DNA from: Novosphingobium organovorum
GTDB lineage: Bacteria > Pseudomonadota > Alphaproteobacteria > Sphingomonadales > Sphingomonadaceae
DNA length: 32,488 nt
Assembly: GCF_022832435.1 (NCBI RefSeq)
Contig: NZ_JALHLF010000033.1
Coordinates: forward strand, 1 to 32,488
Direction: 5' to 3'
Part shown: in pieces, positions 20,600 to 27,311 of the stretch
Numbering within the stretch: the stretch's first letter is position 1
Layout: each line of letters begins with the position of its first letter
Position numbers and translations under genes: made by a program
Notes under the pieces: generated by a model
Database searches by the model: none
The model's input: the letters and a program-made list of their open reading frames with translations, nothing else
Told to the model about the DNA's origin: nothing

Positions 20600-21715
20600 T
20601 CAGGCCGAAACGCGCGCCAGCTCGAGGTCGAGGAACGCAGCGACGTCGTCGAGCGCGACGCTCTTGTCGAGGTAGGTCCGGCCGATCCCGCGCATCAGCA
20701 GGAAGGGCAGCGTGCCCGCGTCCATTTTCTTGTCGTGCAGCATGTGGCGCACCAGCGTCTCGCCGTTGCAGCCAAGCTCCAGCGCGGCGATCGAGGCGGG
20801 CAGGCCGACGGCGGCGATGTGTGTGGCAACGCGCTCGGCCTCGGCGCTGTCCATCAGTCCCAGCCGGGCCGAGTAGCGCGCGGCGAGGACCATGCCCAGC
20901 GCAACGCCCTCACCGTGGAGCAGGCGGCTCGAAAAGCCGGTCTCGGCTTCGAGCGCGTGGCCGAAGGTGTGGCCAAGGTTGAGCAGCGCGCGCTTGCCGG
21001 TGGTCTCGAACTCGTCCTCGGCAACGATCCGCGCCTTGGCGGCGACCGAATGGGCAACGGCAGTCTCGCGAAAACGCGGCTCGCCGTCGAGCATGGCGGC
21101 GGCGTTATTCTCGCACCAGGTGAAGAAGTCGGCATCGTCGATCAGCCCGTACTTCACCACTTCGGCATAGCCGGCGAGAACTTCGCGGCGGGGCAGGGTA
21201 TCGAGCACGGCGAGGTCGGCGAGCACGAGCGAGGGCTGGTGGAACGCGCCGACCAGGTTCTTGCCCGCAGGCGTGTTGATCGCGGTCTTGCCGCCCACGC
21301 TCGAATCGACCTGGGCCAGCAGTGTCGTTGGCACCTGGATGAACTTGCACCCGCGCTTGAGCACGGCGGCGCAAAATCCGGTGAGGTCGCCGATCACGCC
21401 GCCGCCCAGCGCGATGATGTGATCGCCGCGCTCGACTTCGTGTTCGAGCAGCCAGTTGACGCTGGCGGCCAGTTCGTCCCACGACTTGGTCTGTTCGCCC
21501 GCGGGCAGGATACGCCACAGCGGGATGTGCCCGGCGGCGCGCAGCGAGGCTTCGACCGCATCGCCCCAGGCGGCGTGGACGTTTTCGTCGGTGATGATCG
21601 GCACGCCCTGCTTGCGCAGAAGACCGGCGCACTGCGCCGCGATATCGCGCACGAGACCGGTGCCCACGCGCACCTCGTAAGGACGCCCTGCGATGTTGAC
21701 CGGGATCACTGCCAT
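20600..21715 (-). CDS. aroB: 3-dehydroquinate synthase
   Basis: Second step of the shikimate pathway: converts DAHP to 3-dehydroquinate with NAD and a divalent metal. A 371-residue protein from ATG 21715. The NAD loop is GGGVIGDLTGF, then TTLLAQVDSSVGGKTAIN; metal ligands are the Glu in AGYAEVVKYGLI and the histidines in LNLGHTFGHALE and LLHGEGVALGM. Its start overlaps the end of aroK by 10 nt, so the two are co-translated. Confidence 0.96.
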   Translation of the reverse strand: MAVIPVNIAGRPYEVRVGTGLVRDIAAQCAGLLRKQGVPIITDENVHAAWGDAVEASLRAAGHIPLWRILPAGEQTKSWDELAASVNWLLEHEVERGDHIIALGGGVIGDLTGFCAAVLKRGCKFIQVPTTLLAQVDSSVGGKTAINTPAGKNLVGAFHQPSLVLADLAVLDTLPRREVLAGYAEVVKYGLIDDADFFTWCENNAAAMLDGEPRFRETAVAHSVAAKARIVAEDEFETTGKRALLNLGHTFGHALEAETGFSSRLLHGEGVALGMVLAARYSARLGLMDSAEAERVATHIAAVGLPASIAALELGCNGETLVRHMLHDKKMDAGTLPFLLMRGIGRTYLDKSVALDDVAAFLDLELARVSA

Positions 21716-22281
21716 TGGGATAGTTCCTGCAAGACCTTGTTGATTGTCTGGATCAGCGGCCCGGTGCCCGACAGGATGTGGATCGGGGCCTGGGCGTAGA
21801 AGGGGCGGCGGGTTTCGCGAAGGCGTGAGAGGATTTCGCGCGGGTTCCCGTCGCGCAGTAGCGGGCGGTTGTCCTTGCGCGCGGTCCGCTCGACCAGCGT
21901 GTCGAGCTCGCTGTCGAGCCAGATCGTCACCGCCTTGTCGAGGATCAGCGCGCGAGTCTCGTCGTTGACGAAGGCGCCGCCGCCCGTGGCGATGACGATG
22001 CAGCCCTTGTTCTCGGCCATGAGGCGGGCGATCACGCGCCGTTCGCCGTCGCGGAAGAACCCTTCGCCGTAAGCTTCGAAGATTTCGGGAATGGTCATCT
22101 GGGCCGAACGCTCGATCTCGTCGTCGGCGTCGACGAAGCTGCATTCGAGGATGGAAGCCAGTCGCTTGCCCACGCTCGACTTGCCCACGCCCATCATTCC
22201 GACCAGCACGATCGGTCGATCGAGCCGTCGGGCGAGGGCCGTTATCTCCTGTGGAGAAAAGCGTGTCTGTTGAACGTCCAT
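21706..22281 (-). CDS. aroK: Shikimate kinase
   Basis: Phosphorylates shikimate at O3. A 191-residue protein from ATG 22281. The Walker A loop is GMMGVGKSS (residues 28-36), the shikimate-binding Asp is in DADDEIE, followed by FRDGERRVI, GGGAF and the lid arginines in RKDNRPLL. Upstream extension of the frame crosses the divergent promoter region and is rejected. A GGTGGGG is close upstream. Forms an operon with aroB. Confidence 0.95.
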   Translation of the reverse strand: MDVQQTRFSPQEITALARRLDRPIVLVGMMGVGKSSVGKRLASILECSFVDADDEIERSAQMTIPEIFEAYGEGFFRDGERRVIARLMAENKGCIVIATGGGAFVNDETRALILDKAVTIWLDSELDTLVERTARKDNRPLLRDGNPREILSRLRETRRPFYAQAPIHILSGTGPLIQTINKVLQELSQWQ

Positions 22282-22299
22282 TGCCCCACCGCCTATAGT
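22270..22299 (+). promoter_or_regulatory. Forward sigma-70-like promoter for the 48-residue protein gene
   Basis: TTGAAC (22270-22275), 18-nt spacer, TATAGT (22294-22299). The -10 matches five of six consensus bases. Its -35 lies at the aroK start codon. On the other strand TTGCGC-N16-TATAGG overlaps it and could serve aroK, so the two promoters would compete. Confidence 0.5.
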
Positions 22300-22319
22300 T
22301 GCGCTAGGTCGCAGCGCAA
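22299..22319. promoter_or_regulatory. Inverted repeat in aroK divergent promoter
   Basis: TTGCGCT-AGGTCGC-AGCGCAA, 7-bp perfect arms. It overlaps the end of the forward -10 and contains the reverse -35, a suitable place for one regulator to act on both directions. Confidence 0.4.
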
Positions 22320-22339
22320 GCATCGGTGAAGGAAGACGA

Positions 22340-22486
22340 GTGACGATTGGAATGCGGGGACGTCTGGCACTGGGACTGATCGCGCTGGCTGCCGCCGCCG
22401 TACTGGCCATCGCCTGGATCGGGGCGGGGCCCAAGCCGGTTGAAGATCAGGTCATTCCCGTCGCCGTTCCGGCGGTGTCGCAATGA
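22340..22486 (+). CDS. 48-residue single-helix membrane protein
   Basis: GTG 22340 is preceded by AAGGAAG (22329-22335) at a 4-nt distance and by a good promoter. The 48-codon frame starts MTIGMRGRL, has a hydrophobic helix (about residues 10-27, rich in Ala, Leu and Ile) and a short polar tail with PKPVEDQVIPVAV. Its stop overlaps the next start (ATGA at 22483-22486). ATG 22352 in the same frame lacks a ribosome binding site. I do not recognise the family. It is either an inner-membrane anchor or a secreted small protein working with the next gene product. Confidence 0.65.
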   Translation: MTIGMRGRLALGLIALAAAAVLAIAWIGAGPKPVEDQVIPVAVPAVSQ

Positions 22487-24375
22487 GGGCGGCCGTTCTT
22501 CTGGCCGGTGCGGCGCTGACGCTGACGTCGGCCTGGGCGGTGGCGCAGGATGCGCCGGAATCGCTCCTTCCCAAGATGTTCCAGGACCCCGCGCCCACGC
22601 AGAGCGCCGCGCCCCGGCCCAGGCCGAGCCCGGTACGCCGCCCCGCGACGCCTGCGGTGAGCGCGGCTCCGGCCACTTCGGCGAGCGCCACGCCGGTCGT
22701 TCAGGCCCTGCCGCAAGCCGTGGCCAGCGACGCGCGAAGCGATGCGGCTGCGGGTACGGCCGACAGCGGGCTTCATCTCACCCGCCTGCCCACGATCGAG
22801 GAACTGGCGAAAATGTCGCCCGAAGACTTCGAGAGCCTGATCGGGCGCAAGGTCGAATTCGACATGCCGCCTCAGGCGCGCCGGGCGATGAGCGCGGTGG
22901 GGGTCTTCGATTCGAGCGAAGGTGGCCTTGCCAGCGATTCTCTGGCGCGCGCGAACGCCGATCTGGTGCGCCTGGCGCTGGCGGGCGACAAGGGGCGGCT
23001 GGTCTCGCGCTGGGGGCACATTGCGCTGCGCCGCGCGCTGCTGTCGCGCTTGAGCGCGCCGCCGGGGATGAGCCCGCAGGATTTCCTCGCGCTGCGCGTC
23101 GCGCTGCTGTTGCGCATGGGCGAATACGACGCCGCGCGGGCGCTGCTTCAGGGCATCGACATCGCCAACTATTCGCCCGCCATCGTCGACCAGACGCTGG
23201 CGGTCTATCTGGGCACGGCGGACATGACCGGGATCTGTCCGGTGATGGCCACGCAAGGTTCGCTGCGCGACGACAGCGAGTGGGACGCTGCACGCGCCAT
23301 CTGCGAGGCCTATCGTGGCAACAGCACGTCGGCGCTCTCGCGGCTCGATCGCGACATGCGCAAGGGCGACATGCCGCGCATCGACGTGCTGCTCGCGCAG
23401 CGTTACGCAGGCGCGGCCGGACAGTCGCGCCGTGCGGTGACGATCGAGTGGGACGAGGTCAAGGACATGACCCCCTGGCGCTACGCGCTGGCGCGTGCGG
23501 TCGGTATCGCGCCGCCCGCCTCGCTGATGAAGCCGAACGCGCAGCGCTATGACGCGGTGACCGCGCTGGCGCCGATGGTCGGGCTGGAGAAGCGGGCCGG
23601 TGCAGCCTCGCGCGCGGCGCAGAGCGGCGTGCTCTCCAACGCGGCGCTGGTCGATCTCTACGCCCAGCTCTACGCCGATCCCGATACCGGAGACACCTGG
23701 CAGGGCCGCGCCGAACAGCTGCGCGATGCCTATTCGCTGACCGCCAGCGCGGACCGCATCGCGGCCATGCGCAGCCTGTGGTCGGACCTCGGGCGCAGCG
23801 GCAATGCCTATGGCGGCGCGGTGCTGACGGCGGCGGCCGCCGCGCGTATCCTGCCCAGCGCCGATCTCGCGTCCGACGCGCCCGATCTGATCGGCTCGAT
23901 GCTCTCGGCCGGGTACGACGCCAACGCCGCGCGCTGGTCGCGCGTGGTCGAGCGCGGGTCCAGGGCCTGGGCGCTGATCGCGCTTTCCGCACCGAGCGGG
24001 GCGAACGCGGCGAGCAAGGGCGATGTCGACAGCTTCGTCAATGCGGACGACAGCGCGGGCAAGCGCCAGGCGGGCTTCCTCGTCGCCGGGCTGGCCGGGC
24101 TGGGGCGTCTGCCGCGTTCGACCGCGATGAGCTATTCGAATGACCTGGGCCTTGTGCTCGATGGAGAGACGCGCTGGACCCGTGCGATCGACGCCGCGGC
24201 CGATCGCGGCGATGCGGCTTCGGTGGTGATTCTTGCCGGATTCGGCATGCAGGGCAGCAGGTGGCAGCGCATGACGCCGCGCTATCTGTTCCACATCGTC
24301 GCGAGCCTCGACAAGGTCGGGATGGGCGCGGAGGCGCGGATGATCGCGGCCGAGGCGATCGCGCGCACGGGATGA
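22483..24375 (+). CDS. Secreted 630-residue protein of unknown function, helical-repeat-like
   Basis: Starts at ATG 22483 in an overlap with the 48-residue gene. A signal peptide is clear (residues 1-21, ending AWAVAQ). Residues 33-85 are a Pro/Ala/Ser-rich linker with Arg. After LTRLPTIEELAKMSPEDFESLIG the rest is Ala/Leu-rich and reads as successive amphipathic helices, in the style of TPR or Sel1-like solenoids, though I cannot place a defined repeat. No enzymatic motif is seen. Position before xerD and next to aroK is, to my recollection, conserved in sphingomonads. A periplasmic scaffold is possible. Confidence 0.75.
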   Translation: MRAAVLLAGAALTLTSAWAVAQDAPESLLPKMFQDPAPTQSAAPRPRPSPVRRPATPAVSAAPATSASATPVVQALPQAVASDARSDAAAGTADSGLHLTRLPTIEELAKMSPEDFESLIGRKVEFDMPPQARRAMSAVGVFDSSEGGLASDSLARANADLVRLALAGDKGRLVSRWGHIALRRALLSRLSAPPGMSPQDFLALRVALLLRMGEYDAARALLQGIDIANYSPAIVDQTLAVYLGTADMTGICPVMATQGSLRDDSEWDAARAICEAYRGNSTSALSRLDRDMRKGDMPRIDVLLAQRYAGAAGQSRRAVTIEWDEVKDMTPWRYALARAVGIAPPASLMKPNAQRYDAVTALAPMVGLEKRAGAASRAAQSGVLSNAALVDLYAQLYADPDTGDTWQGRAEQLRDAYSLTASADRIAAMRSLWSDLGRSGNAYGGAVLTAAAAARILPSADLASDAPDLIGSMLSAGYDANAARWSRVVERGSRAWALIALSAPSGANAASKGDVDSFVNADDSAGKRQAGFLVAGLAGLGRLPRSTAMSYSNDLGLVLDGETRWTRAIDAAADRGDAASVVILAGFGMQGSRWQRMTPRYLFHIVASLDKVGMGAEARMIAAEAIARTG

Positions 24376-24424
24376 TTCGGTCAGCCAGGGCCTGCGCCCC
24401 GGCGCTTGCGATCGCGCCCTGCGC

Positions 24425-25321
24425 ATGACCGCGCAGGGCGAGGACCCGGTCGAGGCCTTTCTGGCCATGATGGCCGCCGAACGCGGCAGCGCGGCCAATA
24501 CCCTGGCCGCCTACCGGCGCGATCTGGAAAGCGCGCGCGAGGCGCTGGGACCGCTGGCCGAGGCGCAAGGGCCAGCGTTGGCCTCACTGGGCGAACGCTG
24601 GTCGAGCCTGTCGCCCGCTTCGCTGGCGCGCAAGTGTTCGGCGCTGCGCCAGTTCTACGGTTTTCTGGTCGAAGAGGGGCTGCGCGCGGACGATCCTTCG
24701 CCCGCGCTGCCCCGGCCGCGCACGCGCCGGCCCTTGCCGCGCCTGCTCTCGCGCGGGGATGTTGCGCGCTTTCTCGAACGGGCAGAGGAAGAGGCGCGGG
24801 GGGACAGCGCTCCGGCGGTGCGCCTGCTGGCGCTGCTCGAACTGCTTTACGGTTCGGGCCTTCGCGCGACCGAACTGGTGTCGCTGCCGGTCGCCGCCGT
24901 GCCGCGCGATGCGCCGTTCCTCCATGTCACCGGCAAGGGCGGGCAGCAGCGGATGGTTCCGGTCAGCACGCGCGCGCGCCATGTCCTGTCGCGCTGGCTG
25001 GCGCTGCGCGGCGCGGGGGGCGCTTCGAAGTTCCTGTTTCCCTCGAGCGGGGCGAGCGGGCACCTGACGCGCGTGCGTCTGTTCCAGCTGCTGCGCGAAC
25101 TGGCGCTGCGAGCCGGACTCGATCCCGAACGGGTGTCGCCCCATGTCCTGCGCCACGCCTTTGCGACTCACCTGCTCGAAGGGGGGGCGGACCTGCGCGT
25201 CTTGCAGACGCTGCTTGGCCATGCCGATATCGCGACGACCGAGATCTATACCCATGTCGACAGCGCGCGGCTGGTCGAACTGGTCAACGCGCGCCATCCG
25301 CTGGCGCGCGGGGGTGATTGA
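24425..25321 (+). CDS. xerD: Tyrosine recombinase XerD
   Basis: A 298-residue tyrosine recombinase that resolves chromosome dimers at dif with XerC. All catalytic residues are present: R147 (GSGLRATEL), K171 (TGKGGQQR), H240 and R243 (HVLRHAFATHLL), H266 (LLGHADI) and nucleophile Y275 (TEIYTHV). The N-terminal SAM-like domain begins near VEAFLAMMAAERG. No mobile-element features surround it, and linkage to aroK/aroB suits the housekeeping XerD rather than a phage integrase. The start ATG 24425 has no clear ribosome binding site. Confidence 0.9.
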   Translation: MTAQGEDPVEAFLAMMAAERGSAANTLAAYRRDLESAREALGPLAEAQGPALASLGERWSSLSPASLARKCSALRQFYGFLVEEGLRADDPSPALPRPRTRRPLPRLLSRGDVARFLERAEEEARGDSAPAVRLLALLELLYGSGLRATELVSLPVAAVPRDAPFLHVTGKGGQQRMVPVSTRARHVLSRWLALRGAGGASKFLFPSSGASGHLTRVRLFQLLRELALRAGLDPERVSPHVLRHAFATHLLEGGADLRVLQTLLGHADIATTEIYTHVDSARLVELVNARHPLARGGD

Positions 25322-25527
25322 CGGGGAAGGGCGGGGCGACAGGTCCGGGTGCGCGGGTGTCGCCAGGGGCCGGACAAGGCCACGAATTGCGTCTTCGGCT
25401 GTAAGAATTCTCGACAGTTCTTCGCTGTGCGCGGTTATCTTCGCCGCGCTGTCCGCGCTGCCTTGAGAATCTGGTCAGTGCTTTGAAATTGCTGAAAATA
25501 TGTCCGAATTTTGGACTTTTACGCAAA

Positions 25528-25555
25528 AGGGGCGGCAGGTTGCCCTGCCGCCCCT
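25528..25555 (-). terminator. Intrinsic terminator of the downstream Flp pilin gene
   Basis: On the reverse strand AGGGGCGGCAGG, loop GCAA, CCTGCCGCCCCT, followed by TTTGCG: a 12-bp stem with a short T run, 38 nt after the pilin stop. The region 25322-25527 between it and xerD has an A+T-rich part (25460-25520) and no convincing gene. Confidence 0.75.
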
Positions 25556-25593
25556 CGAAACTGGTCGACTGACGCTGTCAGCCGCGAAGGCTA

Positions 25594-25767
25594 TTAGCCG
25601 TTCGCGTTCTCGAGCGTGGTCGAGGTCTTCTCGAAGGTCGAGGTCAGCTGCGTGCCGAGGCCCTGCATGGCGGCGATGGCGGCAACGGCGATGAGGGCGG
25701 CGATGAGGCCGTATTCGATCGCGGTGGCGCCAGCTTCGTTGCGGCGCAGCTTGTTGAGGAACTTCAT
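25594..25767 (-). CDS. Flp/Fap-type pilin (57 residues)
   Basis: ATG 25767 has AGGAGA 7 nt upstream, which fixes the start; the frame extends further but without a site. The prepilin has a short basic leader (MKFLNKLRRNEAG) cut after G13, then ATAIEYGLIAALIAV with Glu at +5, the class IVb Flp signature, and a hydrophilic tail. Flp pilins polymerise into Tad pili for adhesion. No tad/cpa assembly genes are in the window; those would have to lie elsewhere. The strong ribosome binding site and terminator suit high expression. Confidence 0.88.
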   Translation of the reverse strand: MKFLNKLRRNEAGATAIEYGLIAALIAVAAIAAMQGLGTQLTSTFEKTSTTLENANG

Positions 25768-25893
25768 GGAATGTCTCCTGATGAAAAGCAGTCTGTGTGT
25801 ACCCGGTCCGTCCCGCGTCAGCCTCGCTTCGGCGTTTCGGACAACCTGTTTTCTAGGTTGCAAGAGTTGAAAAAGGCTTAAGTCGTCTGGGCC

Positions 25894-26085
25894 TCAGTTG
25901 CCCGAAATCGCGTTCGAGGTTTTGGAATCGACGTTGTCCCACATGGCGATCGTCTTGTCGGCCACGCCCTGGATGGCGATCACGATCACCAGCACGACCA
26001 TTGCGAGGATGACGCCGTACTCGACCGCCGAGCTCGCGCGCGTGTCGCGGCAAAGCGATTGCATTGTCTTGATGGGATCCGCCAT
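25894..26085 (-). CDS. Second Flp/Fap-type pilin (63 residues) with Ala at the cleavage site
   Basis: A 63-residue protein from ATG 26085 with GGCGAGG upstream. The leader MADPIKTMQSLCRDTRA precedes SSAVEYGVILAMVVLVIVIAI, with Glu at +5 (E22). The residue at -1 is Ala (A17), where prepilin peptidases usually have Gly. The polar tail differs from the neighbouring pilin. It lies 126 nt upstream of the other pilin on the same strand; no terminator separates them, so both may share a transcript. Confidence 0.8.
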   Translation of the reverse strand: MADPIKTMQSLCRDTRASSAVEYGVILAMVVLVIVIAIQGVADKTIAMWDNVDSKTSNAISGN

Positions 26086-26162
26086 TGTCGCCTCGCCAAA
26101 TTGCGCAATGGCGGTGAAAATTCCGCATCGGTCTTAAGGAGTGATTAAATGGGTGGGCGCAC

Positions 26163-26669
26163 GTGGCAAAAAACCTGACACCTTTGCTGGTCGTGGCGGT
26201 GGCGCTGGTGGCGCCGGACGGGCGGATTCTCCTGCAGAAACGGCCCGCGCACACTATGCATGGCGGCCTATGGGAATTTCCCGGTGGCAAGGTCGATCCC
26301 GGCGAAAGCGCCGAGCAGGCGGCCGTGCGCGAGATGGAAGAGGAGCTGGGGGTTGTCCTTAAGCCTGAGGATCTCGTGCCGGTGGGGTTCGCCAGCGGCG
26401 CTCTGGGCGCGGATACTGAGGAGGGGTCTTCACAGGAGCGCTCGCCCATGCGCGGGATCGTGATCCTGCTCTATCTCTGCCGCAGCTGGCAGGGCGTGCC
26501 CGCGCCGCGCGAAGGGGGCGAGGCGGGGTGGTTCGAATCGCAGGCGATCGCCGATCTGGCCATGCCCCCGCTGGACTACCCGTTGGCGAGCGCGCTGAAA
26601 GTACGGCTTTCTGCCGATTTTGAAAAAAGTCACGAATTAGGCGTTGACCGGGTGCGATTCCCTTTCTAA
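26163..26669 (+). CDS. mutT: Nudix NTP pyrophosphohydrolase, MutT-like
   Basis: A 168-residue Nudix enzyme, probably cleaning 8-oxo-dGTP or related nucleotides from the pool. The Nudix box is complete: G-x5-E-x7-REMEEELGV within GGKVDPGESAEQ. It is longer than typical MutT (about 130 residues) because of an insert rich in Ser, Glu and Asp (about residues 78-96). GTG 26163 is the first start in frame after a stop at 26142; GGGTGGG is 5 nt upstream. A better ribosome binding site (AAGGAG, 26136-26141) serves an out-of-frame ATG at 26149. The promoter of the tRNA array overlaps its last codons. Confidence 0.85.
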   Translation: MAKNLTPLLVVAVALVAPDGRILLQKRPAHTMHGGLWEFPGGKVDPGESAEQAAVREMEEELGVVLKPEDLVPVGFASGALGADTEEGSSQERSPMRGIVILLYLCRSWQGVPAPREGGEAGWFESQAIADLAMPPLDYPLASALKVRLSADFEKSHELGVDRVRFPF

Positions 26670-26672
26670 AGG
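26644..26672 (+). promoter_or_regulatory. Promoter of the tRNA-Arg array inside the end of mutT
   Basis: TTGACC (26644-26649), exact 17-nt spacer, TAAAGG (26667-26672). The -10 overlaps the mutT stop codon, and transcription would start about 5 nt before the first tRNA, with a GC-rich discriminator (GCGCC) typical of stable RNA promoters. Confidence 0.55.
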
Positions 26673-26684
26673 CGCCTCTCCAAC

Positions 26685-26761
26685 GCGCCCGTAGCTCAGC
26701 TGGATAGAGCATCAGACTACGAATCTGAGGGTCGGACGTTCGAATCGTTCCGGGCGCACCA
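26685..26761 (+). tRNA. tRNA-Arg (anticodon ACG), copy 1
   Basis: 77 nt with encoded CCA. Acceptor GCGCCCG/CGGGCGC, D stem GCTC/GAGC, anticodon stem TCAGA/TCTGA with loop CTACGAA (anticodon ACG), T arm GGACG-TTCGAAT-CGTTC, discriminator A. It reads CGU, CGC and, with inosine at the wobble position, CGA. Confidence 0.97.
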
Positions 26762-26812
26762 CTTTTCTCCGAGTGGTCATTTGGTTGGAAATACGGAGAA
26801 AAATGTGCATGC

Positions 26813-26889
26813 GCGCCCGTAGCTCAGCTGGATAGAGCATCAGACTACGAATCTGAGGGTCGGACGTTCGAATCGTTCCGGGCGCACCA
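26813..26889 (+). tRNA. tRNA-Arg (anticodon ACG), copy 2
   Basis: Identical to copy 1, including discriminator A and encoded CCA; 128 bp downstream. No good promoter is seen in the spacer, so it is probably processed from a shared transcript. Confidence 0.97.
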
Positions 26890-26940
26890 CTTTTCTCCGA
26901 GTGGTCATTTGGTTGGAAATACGGAGAAAAATGTGCATGC

Positions 26941-27017
26941 GCGCCCGTAGCTCAGCTGGATAGAGCATCAGACTACGAATCTGAGGGTCGGACGTTCGAA
27001 TCGTTCCGGGCGCACCA
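26941..27017 (+). tRNA. tRNA-Arg (anticodon ACG), copy 3
   Basis: Identical to copies 1 and 2. Confidence 0.97.
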
Positions 27018-27068
27018 CTTTTCTCCGAGTGGTCATTTGGTTGGAAATACGGAGAAAAATGTGCATGC

Positions 27069-27145
27069 GCGCCCGTAGCTCAGCTGGATAGAGCATCAGA
27101 CTACGAATCTGAGGGTCGGACGTTCGAATCGTTCCGGGCGCGCCA
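27069..27145 (+). tRNA. tRNA-Arg (anticodon ACG), copy 4, discriminator G
   Basis: Same as the other copies up to the last acceptor pair, but the base before CCA is G (27142) instead of A. Either base is generally compatible with arginine charging. The downstream flank is unique sequence leading into a large terminator, so this is the end of the array. Confidence 0.96.
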
Positions 27146-27153
27146 TTCACACA

Positions 27154-27208
27154 CCAGACGCGAAAAGGGCCGTCTTCCGATCGGAAGAGCGGCCCTTTTC
27201 GCGTCTGG
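27154..27208. terminator. 27-bp hairpin ending the tRNA array
   Basis: 27154-27180 and 27181-27208 are reverse complements except for one bulged G, giving 27 pairs with almost no loop (centre TTCCGATCGGAA). AAAAGGG/CCCTTTT near the middle of the stem gives a T run when only the inner part folds. It probably ends the tRNA transcript and could also stop clcA-strand read-through, since the two converge here. Confidence 0.75.
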
Positions 27209-27270
27209 CCATCCCGTTTTCAGGCGTGCCTGGCGCGATTGCTCTTGGGGCATCGCTCTTGGGGGGAGGT

Positions 27271-27301
27271 GCAGGCGTGGCCGTGAAAGAGCCCCGCCTG
27301 C
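27271..27301 (-). terminator. Possible hairpin after ClC gene
   Basis: GCAGGCG (27271-27277) pairs with CGCCTGC (27295-27301), 11 nt beyond the ClC stop on the reverse strand. No T tract. The nearby GCTCTTGGGG is present twice (27241-27250 and 27255-27264). Confidence 0.35.
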
Positions 27302-27311
27302 GCGCGCAAGG

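Larger units (their letters stand above)
26685..27141 (+). repeat. 128-bp tandem repeat carrying tRNA-Arg, about 3.6 units
   Basis: Starts at 26685, 26813, 26941 and 27069. Each full unit is the tRNA gene (77 bp) plus a 51-bp spacer, and I see no difference among the three spacers. The fourth unit stops within the tRNA 3' end. Each spacer holds TTTTCTCCG and CGGAGAAAA (first copy 26763-26771 and 26794-26802), a 9-bp stem around a 22-nt loop that could guide processing. Confidence 0.95.

Noticed and set aside
20290..20982. 230-codon forward frame across the POT-aroB gap and aroB
   Set aside because: Gly/Arg/Ser-rich low-complexity product crossing the G11 run, antisense to aroB, with no ribosome binding site.
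24425..25321. Tyrosine recombinase as a sign of an integrated mobile element
   Set aside because: All features fit housekeeping XerD; there are no attachment repeats, excision genes or phage genes nearby. The only tRNAs in the window lie 1.4 kb further on and show no attachment-site duplicate beyond the array itself.
26781..26809. TTGGTT-N17-TGTGCA as a promoter within each tRNA spacer
   Set aside because: The -10 is poor and a start would fall inside the tRNA; the promoter at 26644 fits better.
26685..27141. The 128-bp repeats as a CRISPR array
   Set aside because: The repeated unit is a complete tRNA and the spacers are identical to each other.
26968..27150. 60-codon reverse frame across tRNA copies 3 and 4, containing PAELRAR and RPERFERPTLRFVV
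   Set aside because: These peptides are well-known spurious translations antisense to tRNA genes.
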